Assembly (NCBI GenBank): GCA_025141015.1
Contig: CP081098.1
Span: 2,238,501 to 2,302,500 of the forward strand
Origin: Rhodobacteraceae bacterium M382
Lineage (GTDB): Bacteria; Pseudomonadota; Alphaproteobacteria; Rhodobacterales; Rhodobacteraceae
Direction of reading: 5' to 3'
DNA: 64,000 nt
This document shows positions 9,161 to 18,254 of this stretch, piece after piece. The notes beneath the pieces were generated by a model. That model was not told where the DNA came from. It did not search any database and worked only from the letters and a program-made list of their open reading frames with translations. Numbering within the stretch: position 1 is the stretch's first letter; each line of letters starts with the position of its first letter. The position numbers were made by a program, and so were the translations under genes.

Positions 9161-10159
9161 TCAACCAGCTTCGGCCTGTGCGGCGGTGACTGCGATCATG
9201 TGAACGATGTCTTCGTCGTTGCAGCCGCGCGACAGATCGTTGGCGGGTTTGTCCAGCCCCTGCAGGATCGGCCCGATGGCATTGGCACCGCCCACACGCT
9301 GGGCAATCTTATAGGCAATGTTGCCAGCATCCAGATTGGGAAAGATGAAAATATTGGCGTCGCCGCCCAGGGGGGAACCTTTGGCCTTGGACGCCGCCAC
9401 GGTGGGGACAAACGCGGCATCGAATTGCAATTCGCCGTCGATCAACAGATCAGGGGCCAGGTCGCGGGCCATGTCGGTTGCGGTCGCGACTTTGGTGACG
9501 CTGGGGTGTTTGGCGCTGCCTTTGGTCGAGAAAGACAACATGGCCACCCGAGGTTCATTCGCGGTCAATGCCTGGTAACTGGCGGCCGAGGCCAACGCGA
9601 TTTGTGCCATCTCTTCGGCCGATGGATCGACCACGAGGCCGCTGTCGGAAAACACAAACGCCCCTTTTTTGGCGTGGTGATCCTGACAGAACAGCATCAG
9701 GAAAAAGCTGGAGATCAGTTTCGACCCGGGTTTGGGGCCGATCACCTGAATGGCGGTGCGGACGATTTCAGCCGTGGTGGTGATGGCCCCACCCACGGTG
9801 CCATCGGCACGACCGGTTTTGACCAAAAGCGCGGCAAAGACATGCGGGTTGCGCACCGCGACTTTGGCGTCCTTGGGGGAAATCCCTTTGTGCTTGCGCA
9901 GCTCAAAAAAGGCTTCGGCCATCTGCGGATTGAGCGGGGAGGTCTCGGGGTCATGCAGTTCGATGCCATCGGATGCGGCACCGATCGCATCCAATCCAGC
10001 ACGGATTTCGCTCTCTTGCCCGACCAGCACAATCCGGGCAATGCCCTGATCACGGGCTGTGACGGCTGCCTTGATCACCCGGGGGTCGGCCCCTTCGGAC
10101 AGTACGATCTTCTTTTGCGACCGGGCCGCGTTTTCCAAAAGCGTTTCCAGCGGTTTCAT
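9161..10159 (-). CDS. pta: Phosphate acetyltransferase (short, PTA_PTB domain only)
   Basis: This 332-residue protein corresponds to the phosphate acetyl/butyryl transferase catalytic domain: [15 protein letters not shown] at the start, [19 protein letters not shown], and the C-terminal [20 protein letters not shown] signature block. It interconverts acetyl-CoA and acetyl phosphate in the cytoplasm. It lacks the DRTGG and P-loop N-terminal regions of the long E. coli Pta, as is usual for the short bacterial form. In many roseobacters a short pta sits beside xsc of sulfoacetaldehyde degradation. Here no xsc or ackA is adjacent; the convergent neighbour is the CoA-transferase, so it may simply serve acetyl-phosphate turnover. 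Confidence 0.92.
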   Translation of the reverse strand: MKPLETLLENAARSQKKIVLSEGADPRVIKAAVTARDQGIARIVLVGQESEIRAGLDAIGAASDGIELHDPETSPLNPQMAEAFFELRKHKGISPKDAKVAVRNPHVFAALLVKTGRADGTVGGAITTTAEIVRTAIQVIGPKPGSKLISSFFLMLFCQDHHAKKGAFVFSDSGLVVDPSAEEMAQIALASAASYQALTANEPRVAMLSFSTKGSAKHPSVTKVATATDMARDLAPDLLIDGELQFDAAFVPTVAASKAKGSPLGGDANIFIFPNLDAGNIAYKIAQRVGGANAIGPILQGLDKPANDLSRGCNDEDIVHMIAVTAAQAEAG

Positions 10160-10399
10160 CGTTCACGTCTTTCTTTGGTAGGGGTGTGGCCCAAGATGGG
10201 CGTTCGTGCCGGTGATATCGAGATGTCCGCAGGGCAGGGGCATCGCCCAGCACGAGTTCCGAGTTGTTCGGGAAAATGCGCCTGATCGCCCCGGTGACGA
10301 TAGGGCCAGAGCGGTGTTGTCCTTAGGTCCACAAATCCGCATCGGTCCAAACCGCACAATAGGGTCGCAGGCCTTGCTGTTTCCCGCTATGGAAACAGC

Positions 10400-11515
10400 A
10401 TGACCCAGACCGATCCTTTCGAAATTTTCTTTGCCGTCCCACCGGGACTTGAAACCGCTTTGTGTGACGAAGCCCGTGACAAGGGGTTTGCCGCACCTCA
10501 GGCCGTGCCGGGCGGTGTGGTGACCCGGGGTGACTGGTCCGAAGTGTGGCGTGCCAATCTGGTGATGCGGGGGGCCTCACGGGTGCTGGTGCGGATCGGG
10601 TCGTTTCGGGTGTTTCATCTGGCACAGCTGGACAAACGGGCACGCAAATTCCCATGGGCCGACACGTTGCGCCCCGATGTTCCCTTGCGGGTCGATGTGA
10701 CGTGCCGGCGCTCCAAGGTCTATCATGCCAAGGCTGCGGCGGAACGGATCGAACGGGCGTTGATCGAAGAGCTGGGCGCGACCATCGACCCAAAGGCCGC
10801 CATGTGTCTCAAGATCCGGATCGAAGATGACTTGTGTACCATCAGCATCGACACCTCGGGAGAGTCTCTGCACAAACGGGGTCACAAGGAAGCCGTTGGC
10901 AAGGCCCCGATGCGCGAAACCATGGCCGCGCTTTTTCTGCGTCAGGCCGGGTACACCGGACAAGAACCGGTCATTGATCCGATGTGCGGGTCCGGCACCT
11001 TTGTACTGGAGGCTGCCGAAATCGCCGTTGGACTCAATCCCGGACGCTCGCGCGCTTTTGCATTCGAGAAACTGGCCAGCTTTGACCGGCAGGTCTGGGA
11101 TCAAATGCGCGATGCCGCACCGCTCAGCCCCTGCGAACACCGGTTTTACGGTTCTGACCGCAACCCCGGTGCCATCGAAATGAGCCAGGCCAACGCCGGT
11201 CGGGCAGGGGTTTCGCAGTGGACAGAATTTCATCACCGGGCCGTCAGCGATCTGGTCCGCCCCGAGGGGCCTGCGGGGCTGGTCATTGCCAACCCTCCTT
11301 ATGGGGCCCGTATCGGCAATAAAAAGTTGCTATATGCGCTGTACGGCGCATTCGGGCAGACGTTGAAAGAACGATTTTCCGGCTGGCGTGCAGCGATCAT
11401 CACCAGCGACACCGGGCTTGCGCGGGCCACAGGGCTTCCGTTTCTGCCTCTGGAACAGCCTGTTGCGCATGGCGGCCTCAAGGTGCGCCTGTTCCAGACC
11501 CCACGACTGCGCTAA
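10400..11515 (+). CDS. THUMP-domain class I SAM-dependent RNA methyltransferase (RlmL N-terminal-like)
   Basis: The 371-residue protein has an N-terminal ferredoxin-like plus THUMP region (about residues 5-160) followed by a Rossmann methyltransferase. The SAM-binding motif is DPMCGSGTFVLEAAEIA, and the catalytic NPPY motif (VIANPPYGARIG) marks N-methylation of a nucleobase amino group. The arrangement equals the N-terminal half of RlmL (23S rRNA m2G2445) and the stand-alone YpsC/TrmN-like proteins of alphaproteobacteria. The target RNA is inferred. It is a stand-alone gene that ends 228 bp before the initiator tRNA. The other half of RlmL (RlmK) is absent. Confidence 0.88.
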   Translation: MTQTDPFEIFFAVPPGLETALCDEARDKGFAAPQAVPGGVVTRGDWSEVWRANLVMRGASRVLVRIGSFRVFHLAQLDKRARKFPWADTLRPDVPLRVDVTCRRSKVYHAKAAAERIERALIEELGATIDPKAAMCLKIRIEDDLCTISIDTSGESLHKRGHKEAVGKAPMRETMAALFLRQAGYTGQEPVIDPMCGSGTFVLEAAEIAVGLNPGRSRAFAFEKLASFDRQVWDQMRDAAPLSPCEHRFYGSDRNPGAIEMSQANAGRAGVSQWTEFHHRAVSDLVRPEGPAGLVIANPPYGARIGNKKLLYALYGAFGQTLKERFSGWRAAIITSDTGLARATGLPFLPLEQPVAHGGLKVRLFQTPRLR

Positions 11516-11743
11516 ATCCGTTCCTGGGGTGCCGCGCTGCTCCATGGACCACCATGTGATGCCCGACACATGGAATGATGCAAGAATGCGCTCTAATTTG
11601 TTGATAGAGCTTGAAAAAGCTGTTTCAGGGCCGGGCTGGTCATTCAATGGCGTCTTGATTCACGAAAGTGTCACGTTTTTCTGAAAATTGCGGAATGAGC
11701 GCTTGCAGTCCCCGATGATTAGATCTACATCAGCCTCAATTGA

Positions 11744-11820
<77 letters not shown>

Positions 11821-11832
11821 CTACTGTCGAAC

Positions 11833-11863
11833 AGGCCACCTTCGGGTGGCCTTGTTTGTTTTT
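11833..11863 (+). terminator. Terminator of the initiator tRNA
   Basis: An 8-bp stem AGGCCACC / GGTGGCCT closed by a stable TTCG loop is followed by TGTTTGTTTTT. It marks the end of host tRNA sequence; recombinase remnant sequence begins a few bases later. Confidence 0.88.
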
Positions 11864-11867
11864 GGGC

Positions 11868-12398
11868 CACCCCAAGTGCGAACCAGCCTGCCAGTTCTCC
11901 AACAATTTCAATGGTCAACGCGTCGCCATCTGGTTTCCTAGGTATCTCGCTCAGAAGGCTCCGGATGAGTGATGTGGCCTCCGCCTTCGAAGAGAATTCG
12001 TTCAACGCAACTGGTAGGCTGGCTACATTCTCCTGGTGGACGTCAGCCAGTCCGGGGTGCCGCCATACGGGCGGTTCGTTGGTTGATGGCTGTCTCTCGG
12101 GTGTTAATTCGACTTTGCGTGCTTCCACGGCACTCATCCTGTTCTCCATGCAGGGAGAAAACATGCCTTTGGCAATGGCTTGAACGATACGGGTGATTTG
12201 GGTGGTCACATTGGTCATTGCCCGCGCCGGCTTGGCACGGTCCTGTTTGATCGAACCTGCAAGTCGATTGAATTTCTCATGATAGGCGCAGACGAAGTCC
12301 GCAATGAAGTCGGGATGTACAAGTTTGTCTGTAAGACCGCACAGAACCCGATCCCCGAGGTCTGTTCGTTTGATTGTCTGGCGGTTGTCGCAGGTGCC
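11868..12398 (-). pseudogene. C-terminal remnant of a large serine recombinase (resolvase/integrase family)
   Basis: Reading on the reverse strand from 12398, the frame gives GTCDNRQTIKRTDLGDRVL, then HPDFIADFVCAYHEKFNRL, RIVQAIAKGMFSPCMENRM, SAVEARKVEL, HPGLADVHQENVASL and finally LTIEIVGELAGWFALGV. This is, block by block, the zinc-ribbon-to-C-terminus segment of the large serine recombinases found in alphaproteobacterial islands. A stop codon (TAA, 12399-12401) lies just upstream in frame, and the catalytic N-terminal domain with its serine is missing. The frame runs on into the tRNA terminator, where the recombinase similarity ends, so the junction with host DNA is near 11865-11880. It marks the left side of a degraded mobile island. 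Confidence 0.8.
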
Positions 12399-12735
12399 TT
12401 AGGCAACCATTCGATAGTGGTATGGGGCATCGTGCGGGCAAAGCGTCGTTTGGCCAAATTCTGTTACAGAAACCAACGGCTTCATTGGGCTCCCTACTGC
12501 TTTGGTCGCACCAGGTACGGATGGCTGCAGGCAGGCCGAAGCGGCCATTTCTTTCACTTGTGGGTTGTCGCCGCACTGTGGGACGAAGCGGGTTTTTGCT
12601 GATTGACAATCAATGTCGGCTCTTCAACACTCAAATTTGCGCTGCGTATCCAAGAACTTCCGCTACCAATTGTTTAAAGAAGTACAATCGAGCCATGCGA
12701 CACACTACAAATCCACCACCCCTAGCCAAAGCCTC
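12399..12735. other. Degraded island DNA, no gene recognised
   Basis: Several short open frames overlap here on both strands, but none has recognisable motifs or a plausible ribosome site. The upstream zinc-ribbon part expected of the recombinase remnant cannot be aligned by eye. This is probably decayed insertion DNA. Confidence 0.4.
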
Positions 12736-14202
12736 ATGAAACACCCAAACGTCTTGTGGATGGTCTCTGATCACCAAGCCTTTGCCAATCGAAAATTGAA
12801 CATTGAGTATTTCCCGCTCCAAAAACGACTTGGTGAGATCGGAACTACTTTTAGACGAGCCTATACAGTCTTGCCGATTTGTTCTCCGGCACGAGCATCT
12901 ATGTTGACTGGGCTTTATCCGCATATGCACGGGTTGACGGAAAATGACGGGCGTTTCGGAGGCAGAGCAGAACTTGACGTGGGCGAGGCGTTGCTTCAAC
13001 GCGATTTCAGGACTGCTGGCTACCGTTGTGGATGGTTCGGGAAATGGCATCTGAACCACGACACTTCTGCGTGTGACCATGGGTTTGAAGGCTTCTCTCT
13101 GCCCGGCTACGGCTATCCGTACAATACACCTGAATACAAAGCCTATCTTTCGAGTATTCAGTCCGGTCCCCTCTTTGCTGAAATAGAGGTGCCCGGTGAA
13201 TCACGCCTTGCGCCCGCAACTCAGGTGGACCTATTGGAAGAAGACTCGTGGTACGATTATGAAGCCGGTAGCGCCATACTTCATGGCCCTGAAGAGGTCC
13301 ACGAAGCGCATTTCCTTGCCGACGCTGCGATCCGATGGATTAAGAGCGTTGATAGGACCCATCCGTTCTTTGTCCGGCTTGATCCATGGGGACCACATCC
13401 GCCCTATACTGTTCCATCCGGATTTCAATCGGAGATGCGAGACGAGGATATATTCTTGTCCCACAACTTAGACCATGATCTAGAAACACGCCCCGCGCAC
13501 CACGCACAATACAGAGATCAGTGGCAACGGGATTTGCGCGAAGACAGTTTCGATTGGCCGCGTCTGACGCGCCGCGCGATCGAACATTCAATCGTGGTTG
13601 AAAGGGCCCTGAAGAAGGTCATTGATTTCCTTGAAGACTGTGGAAGGATTGAGAACACGATCATCGTCTTTTGCGCGGACCACGGCGATGCAGTTGCCTC
13701 GAACGGAGGGGTCATGAACAAAGGCAGCCTCTTGACCGAAGAAACGATCCGCATCCCTATGGTCTTTGCGGGGCCGTCCATCGCTAGGGGGAAAACGACT
13801 GACGCGCTAATCGCAAACGTCGACGTTGCACCTACACTCCTGGATCTCTGCGATCTCACGCCCAGCTCAACGCATCAGGGCCTGTCGGTGGAGGGGCAGT
13901 TGCACAATCCCAGAGGTTCGGCTTTGCGCGACAAGATCATGGTCCAACACTACGGTTTGCATATCCCGATCGTCCAACGTTGCCTTGTTCAAACGAATTG
14001 GAAGTACGTCTTGCAGGAAGACGGTTTCGAAGAATTGTACCGACTTGACGCAGATCCCTATGAACGCACCAATCTTGCAATCGAGGACCCGAATGCCAGC
14101 GCAATTCTCAATCAACTCAGGAGTAGTCTGCGTAAGGAGATGGAGTCTCTCGGGGACAACCAGAAGGAAATTCGGTCTGTTCTGGACACCTTGTCAGAGT
14201 AA
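12736..14202 (+). CDS. Type I sulfatase (formylglycine-dependent, alkaline-phosphatase superfamily)
   Basis: The 488-residue protein begins KHPNVLWMVSDHQ, which supplies the first metal-binding Asp (D12). It carries the sulfatase signature CSPARASMLTG at residues 49-59, where Cys49 would be converted to formylglycine (consensus C-x-P-x-R). GWFGKWHLN and the later CADHGDAVAS, which contains the second metal cluster, are also typical. It hydrolyses a sulfate ester, possibly on a carbohydrate. An earlier ATG at 12613 would add 41 unlikely residues; the family starts just before the PNVLW strand, so 12736 is chosen. No signal peptide is visible, so it should act in the cytosol. Its base composition is visibly more A+T-rich than the flanking core genes and it lies in the island, which suggests transfer. 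No sulfatase-maturing enzyme gene is nearby. Confidence 0.9.
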   Translation: MKHPNVLWMVSDHQAFANRKLNIEYFPLQKRLGEIGTTFRRAYTVLPICSPARASMLTGLYPHMHGLTENDGRFGGRAELDVGEALLQRDFRTAGYRCGWFGKWHLNHDTSACDHGFEGFSLPGYGYPYNTPEYKAYLSSIQSGPLFAEIEVPGESRLAPATQVDLLEEDSWYDYEAGSAILHGPEEVHEAHFLADAAIRWIKSVDRTHPFFVRLDPWGPHPPYTVPSGFQSEMRDEDIFLSHNLDHDLETRPAHHAQYRDQWQRDLREDSFDWPRLTRRAIEHSIVVERALKKVIDFLEDCGRIENTIIVFCADHGDAVASNGGVMNKGSLLTEETIRIPMVFAGPSIARGKTTDALIANVDVAPTLLDLCDLTPSSTHQGLSVEGQLHNPRGSALRDKIMVQHYGLHIPIVQRCLVQTNWKYVLQEDGFEELYRLDADPYERTNLAIEDPNASAILNQLRSSLRKEMESLGDNQKEIRSVLDTLSE

Positions 14203-14425
14203 CGAGTGTTAAGCCTCTGTATCTCCGTTTTCTCGGTCAAGTCTGTATTGGTTCAGGCTCCATTTCCATCCCGAAATTCGAGCAATTTGAAGCAACTGTA
14301 GTTTTGGGCTCGGAGCAGCCCCTCTTTGCGCGATGCATCAACGTCTTCTAAGCGGGAGGAATTGCCGTCTCTACTCTCCCTACATTGTTACCCCGCCAAC
14401 TTTTGGTTGATCCGGCAATGGGCTT

Positions 14426-15118
14426 TCAGCGCGATCTGTGAGTGTTCTCGACGATGGATTGCAGCGCGTTGCACCTGGAGATGCCGGTGGCGCGCTTTTC
14501 ATTCTTTTCCGCCATGTCCAATGTTGCGTGAGCGAGGATATCACGAGTGATACCGACATGCTCAGGGTCAAAGTCTGTGCTAGACGTTGCGGCGCAGTCG
14601 CGGAATGCGTGGGGGCGCAGCGCCACGCCAAAGTGGTGCATCGTCCCCTTGGGAAAGTCCCGAGATTGGCCGTCTTTGGTCATTGGATCGTCGTGCTGGT
14701 TGATCCAGAGAACGTCTGACATCTTGCTCTGAAGACGTACCGGGCGAAGATTTTCCAAGTATGGGCGCATTGGTGTGACCACGTCGCGCGACAGCAAAAG
14801 GCTGTGCGCTTTCTTGTCCTTCACATCCTTGGGCTGACATCTCAGGTTATTACACTCAGTTTGATCTGCCGGGGGCCAATCTCCAAACTTCCTGACGAGA
14901 GGAATAGGATCAATCATCGCAATGACACCGCTTGGATAGCACCGCGTCGTGGCAGTCATAAGCAAACTGGTTCGACAACTCGGCAAAAAAACCGTCGTTG
15001 TCTGCAGTTTCTTGGGCCTCAGCAGGCGGCGCACCATCTCATATTCACCGGGAAAAGCGTTCGAGCAGAGCTTGGCCGCGATGTGACGGAAAAGGTGGGC
15101 GTGCACGGTCAAGCCCAT
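14426..15118 (-). pseudogene. Remnants of two tandem tyrosine recombinases (phage-type integrases)
   Basis: One reverse-strand frame carries two integrase fragments. The first (from 15118) reads VHAHLFRHIAAKL, then NAFPGEYEMVRRLL and KKLQTTTVFL: the HxxRH region and following helix of a tyrosine recombinase C-terminus, with the expected GH before KKLQTT changed to RP. The second, near the end, reads LRPHAFRDCAATS, then DPEHVGITRDILAHATLDMAEKN, the same region of a different recombinase. The middle does not align with either catalytic domain, and neither N-terminal domain is present. Pairs or trios of such recombinases are common at alphaproteobacterial integration hot spots. Both are broken here. 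Confidence 0.7.
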
Positions 15119-15369
15119 TCGAACGAAAGGTGACTTTCACGAGCACGGGGACGGCACGAAACTGGGTGTGACCACATTTTTGTCAACACGGCCTGAAGCA
15201 ACGAGAACCTGCCAATACAACAGAGGTTTGCCGAGCGCTTTTGTCCTTATCAACAGTTTGAATTTGGGTAATGAAATTTTTCGCATATAGATACAATCTA
15301 TGCTTGAATTAATCTACGTTTTGGATTTTTACGGGATCAGGATTTATAACCCAGAAAAAGAATAGGTTC

Positions 15370-16593
15370 ATGCCCGACACAACCTTTATCTATAACAGTA
15401 CATCCAACACCGTAGACGTAGCAGATGAGCATTTTGGCCTTAACCTTTTGTTCACCCAGGACAAACTTGGCGGTGTTGCAACGACCGACTACGAAACCGT
15501 TGCGGCGAATGTTGAGAACAAAGTGATCCGCTACGCAGGCGGAACTATGAGCGAAGCATGGTTTGATCCGGCCAACCCCAACGCGACAAGCGGCACAAGT
15601 TTCTTTGATGGAGAGCCAAAGAACGGTCTGACGCCCCTTGACAAAACGATGCAATACGCTGCCGACAGCAATTCCGAGCTACTTATTGTTATTCCAACCG
15701 GACGGTACTTCAATTCAAATCTACAGAGCTCTGGCTACATCTCCGGCGCTGACAAAGAAGCTATTAGAGATTTTGTCGAGGCTGTGATTGCTGATACACT
15801 GGTCACCAGCGGTCAGGTTCAGATTGCCGGATTTGAAATTGGCAACGAATGGTACCAAGATAACTTCAATTGGACGGTTGAGCAGTTTGGCGAGCTTTCC
15901 AGTCAGATCGCTAAAGTAATTCAACAAAGGATAGACAGTGTGAACAACGGACAGGATCCGATGATCTTTGTCCAATCCGGTCGAACACTTGCTGAAACGG
16001 AAGCCATCAGAGATCAATTTGGGCGTGTGGAATATGATGCCGTTGATGGTGACACCACCCATTTCTATACGACGAACTCGAATGGCAATCCAATGGGGGC
16101 CGGCGGGGGCGTCCAGGGTCGGCTGAATGATATCTACAATACATGGAATGACCCCAATGGCACCGGGGACATCCCTGTTTTGGTTTCCGAATGGAATGTC
16201 GGTGGAAATGGTCCGACAAATACATCGCTGTCCGGTCTAATGCGAAATGCGCCTTTGATGCGCACCTTTGCGGAAATGATCGAAAACGGCGTGGATATCG
16301 CCACGTTTTGGACCGCTATAGCAGCAGGGGATGGAGCGGAGTCCCTCTCTTTGCAGGACAACGGTTCTCACCTTACGCCGACGGGTTATCTTTACCGGAT
16401 GCTTTCGGAAAATGTCGTTGGCACAGAACTGCAAACTCAAAACTCGGAATTCCGACTTCCCGGTGATCAGGGCTACGCAATGGTCTTTGAAGGCTCGGAC
16501 CAGGCCGTTATTTACCTCACGTCTGGCACAGCCCAACAGTTGAATATCACAGCCAACTTGACGGGATTAATCAACTCAAACTCGCATATTTAA
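15370..16593 (+). CDS. Glycoside hydrolase-like catalytic part (clan GH-A type) of a split RTX protein
   Basis: The 407-residue open frame looks like a TIM-barrel glycosidase. It has FGLNLLFTQDKLGG and VIRYAGGTMSEAWFD near the start, IAGFEIGNEWYQ with a probable acid/base Glu160, and IPVLVSEWNVGGNG with a probable nucleophile Glu274. The NE and SEWN blocks are those of GH-A clan enzymes; I cannot name the family. The frame ends at TAA 16591-16593 after LTGLINSNSHI and resumes in the same frame 15 bases later in the RTX part. The two were therefore probably one gene of about 697 codons interrupted by a point mutation. An A+T-rich region with an ATAGAT-ACA-ATCTAT dyad (15287-15301) lies upstream and may hold the promoter. 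Confidence 0.7.
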   Translation: MPDTTFIYNSTSNTVDVADEHFGLNLLFTQDKLGGVATTDYETVAANVENKVIRYAGGTMSEAWFDPANPNATSGTSFFDGEPKNGLTPLDKTMQYAADSNSELLIVIPTGRYFNSNLQSSGYISGADKEAIRDFVEAVIADTLVTSGQVQIAGFEIGNEWYQDNFNWTVEQFGELSSQIAKVIQQRIDSVNNGQDPMIFVQSGRTLAETEAIRDQFGRVEYDAVDGDTTHFYTTNSNGNPMGAGGGVQGRLNDIYNTWNDPNGTGDIPVLVSEWNVGGNGPTNTSLSGLMRNAPLMRTFAEMIENGVDIATFWTAIAAGDGAESLSLQDNGSHLTPTGYLYRMLSENVVGTELQTQNSEFRLPGDQGYAMVFEGSDQAVIYLTSGTAQQLNITANLTGLINSNSHI

Positions 16594-16608
16594 GCAACAC
16601 GGCTTGGT

Positions 16609-17463
16609 ATGGTGGGGGCTGACAACACGGCCTATTATGGCGAAGGGACGATTGCGCACTTGACCGAAGCCGATCTTGCTCTTGATCCGGGTACAGACGC
16701 AATAGCTGATGTCGCGCTGGGGGCCTACGAACTGATCCAGATAGTTGTTACGGACCAATCCGTGAACACTGGTATCACATTATATGGAGACGACCAAAAC
16801 GCCACCCATGATGAACTTTTCGGAACCATCAACGCCGACACGCTCATAGCGAACGCCGGCAACGACACTCTGATTGGGGCCGGTGGAAACGACACGCTGG
16901 TTGGAGGGCGTGGAAACGATATCTATTTTGTCGACAATGCGGGCGCTAGTATTGTTGAGAACGCCCATGAAGGCACCGATCATGTAAATGCTTCGGTCTC
17001 ATTCTCACTGAGGGACTTCAGCCAGCACCTTGAAACTCTGACCCTTACTGGCAGTGGCAACATCAACGGAACCGGTAACGGGGAAAACAACACAATCACC
17101 GGAAACGCTGGCAACAACACCCTAAATGGTGCGTGGGGCGATGATACGCTCAGCGGTGGCGGCGGAAATGATACCTTTCGCGACGACGCCGGAGCGGACC
17201 GCATGACAGGAGGGGCAGGGGGCGATACCTTTGTTTTCCTAAATAACTTTGGTCAGGATGTGGTGACAGATTTCAACATTGCCCAATCCGGCGAGCATAT
17301 CGACCTGAGCGCTGTGGTCTCGATCGTAAGTTTTATCGATCTGAGCAATAACCATCTCAGCCAATCCGCTGGGCACACGATCATTGATGCTGGTGGAGGC
17401 AATACGATCACCTTGCATGGGGTCAATATTAACAACCTGACAGCCGATGATTTCATCTTTTGA
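16609..17463 (+). CDS. RTX calcium-binding C-terminal part (type I secretion) of the split glycosidase
   Basis: The 284-residue frame is in the same phase as the preceding glycosidase frame and separated only by its TAA and five codons. Its first 50 residues look like the end of the carbohydrate-active part. RTX nonapeptide repeats follow (NADTLIANAGNDTLIGAGGN, DTLVGGRGNDIYFV, later GDDTLSGGGGNDTF and MTGGAGGDTFVF), which bind calcium after secretion. The acidic, hydrophobic end LTADDFIF is a typical uncleaved type I secretion signal. If translated separately it would be a secreted repeat protein without an enzyme domain. More likely it is the 3' half of a gene broken by a nonsense mutation, or a read-through product. 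No HlyB/HlyD genes are nearby. Confidence 0.7.
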   Translation: MVGADNTAYYGEGTIAHLTEADLALDPGTDAIADVALGAYELIQIVVTDQSVNTGITLYGDDQNATHDELFGTINADTLIANAGNDTLIGAGGNDTLVGGRGNDIYFVDNAGASIVENAHEGTDHVNASVSFSLRDFSQHLETLTLTGSGNINGTGNGENNTITGNAGNNTLNGAWGDDTLSGGGGNDTFRDDAGADRMTGGAGGDTFVFLNNFGQDVVTDFNIAQSGEHIDLSAVVSIVSFIDLSNNHLSQSAGHTIIDAGGGNTITLHGVNINNLTADDFIF

Positions 17464-18254
17464 TCCCGTTCATCCCAACATCGGGCAGGGGGACTTTACT
17501 CCTGTCCCTGGCTCTTTCGACGCCTGTAGGCGGCGATGCAGAAATGATGATCTGGGTCTGATGAAGCGACTGAAAGATATCACCGATCAGCAATCCGACG
17601 ATATCCGCAACGACCCTACTCGCCGGTCAGCCCGATCATGTCAGCCACCAGAGGTTCCTCGTCAACACATCCAACTTGCAGCCGTCTCTGTTTGAATCTG
17701 CGCCGTCCCGAACCACGGCAATCCCGACGCTCTGAGATGTGGGTCCGGTTTCGCGCACATGGTCAATACACGCGAAGGGATCAGGAGTTCCGCCCGTTAA
17801 AGCCCAAATTGATCCACCGGATCCATTTCTAGACGGGTAACCTGTGCAACGCGCTGTTGACCGAAGGGTTATATGGCACCCTGGACGATACCCGGCGGAA
17901 TCGGGTGCTATGGCACTGAGATTACAACACCGTCAGACCTCACGCACCGCCCGAGACCAAATCGCCGTACAAAGCGCTGGAGGGTTGAGCCATGTGACGG
18001 CCGCGCGCCCGGTGTGCTGCTCAGACCGAAACCGACGACAATCAAAACCAAACCCGTGAACGCGCGTCATGAACGAGGGATCAGCGGGGGCGGGCGGGTC
18101 ATGGCCCTTGGCTGTGCCAAGCCACAACAATCGCAGTGATCGGATGATGTGCGTCTGCGCTGGCACGTCCCGATACGGCCTCAACTGGACCCCTGACAAC
18201 GAAGCCATCAATACAGGGCTTTTTGCATTTGGCGGGCGCGGTTGATGGCAAAGC
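17464..18254. other. Right part of the island: no intact gene
   Basis: This region of about 790 bp between the RTX frame and the VWA operon has no frame I can support except the transposase remnant listed separately. I saw no copy of the tRNA 3' end that could serve as a right attachment site. Confidence 0.45.
17833..17988 (+). pseudogene. IS3-family transposase (OrfB) C-terminal remnant
   Basis: The frame reads CNALLTEGLYGTLDDTRRNR, VLWH, stop, DYNTVRPHAPPETKSPYKAL, EG, stop. The DYNTVRPH...P..AL block and the preceding L-x-x-x-L-F/Y-G-x-L-D-D segment are the end of the integrase core of IS3-type OrfB transposases. A TGA replaces the aromatic residue usual before DYN, and only about 50 codons remain. 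It is evidence of past insertion-sequence activity in the island, not a working element. Confidence 0.65.

Noticed and set aside
7173-10159. CoA-transferase and pta as one acetate operon
   Set aside because: They are convergent and separated by a strong terminator, so they are not co-transcribed.
12180-12609. Forward and reverse open frames of 80-140 codons
   Set aside because: They overlap the serine-recombinase remnant or unrecognised island DNA and show no motif or ribosome site.
11821-18254. Right attachment site duplicating the tRNA-fMet 3' end
   Set aside because: I looked for the TCAAATCCTACTCCCGCA segment in the rest of the island and saw no second copy.
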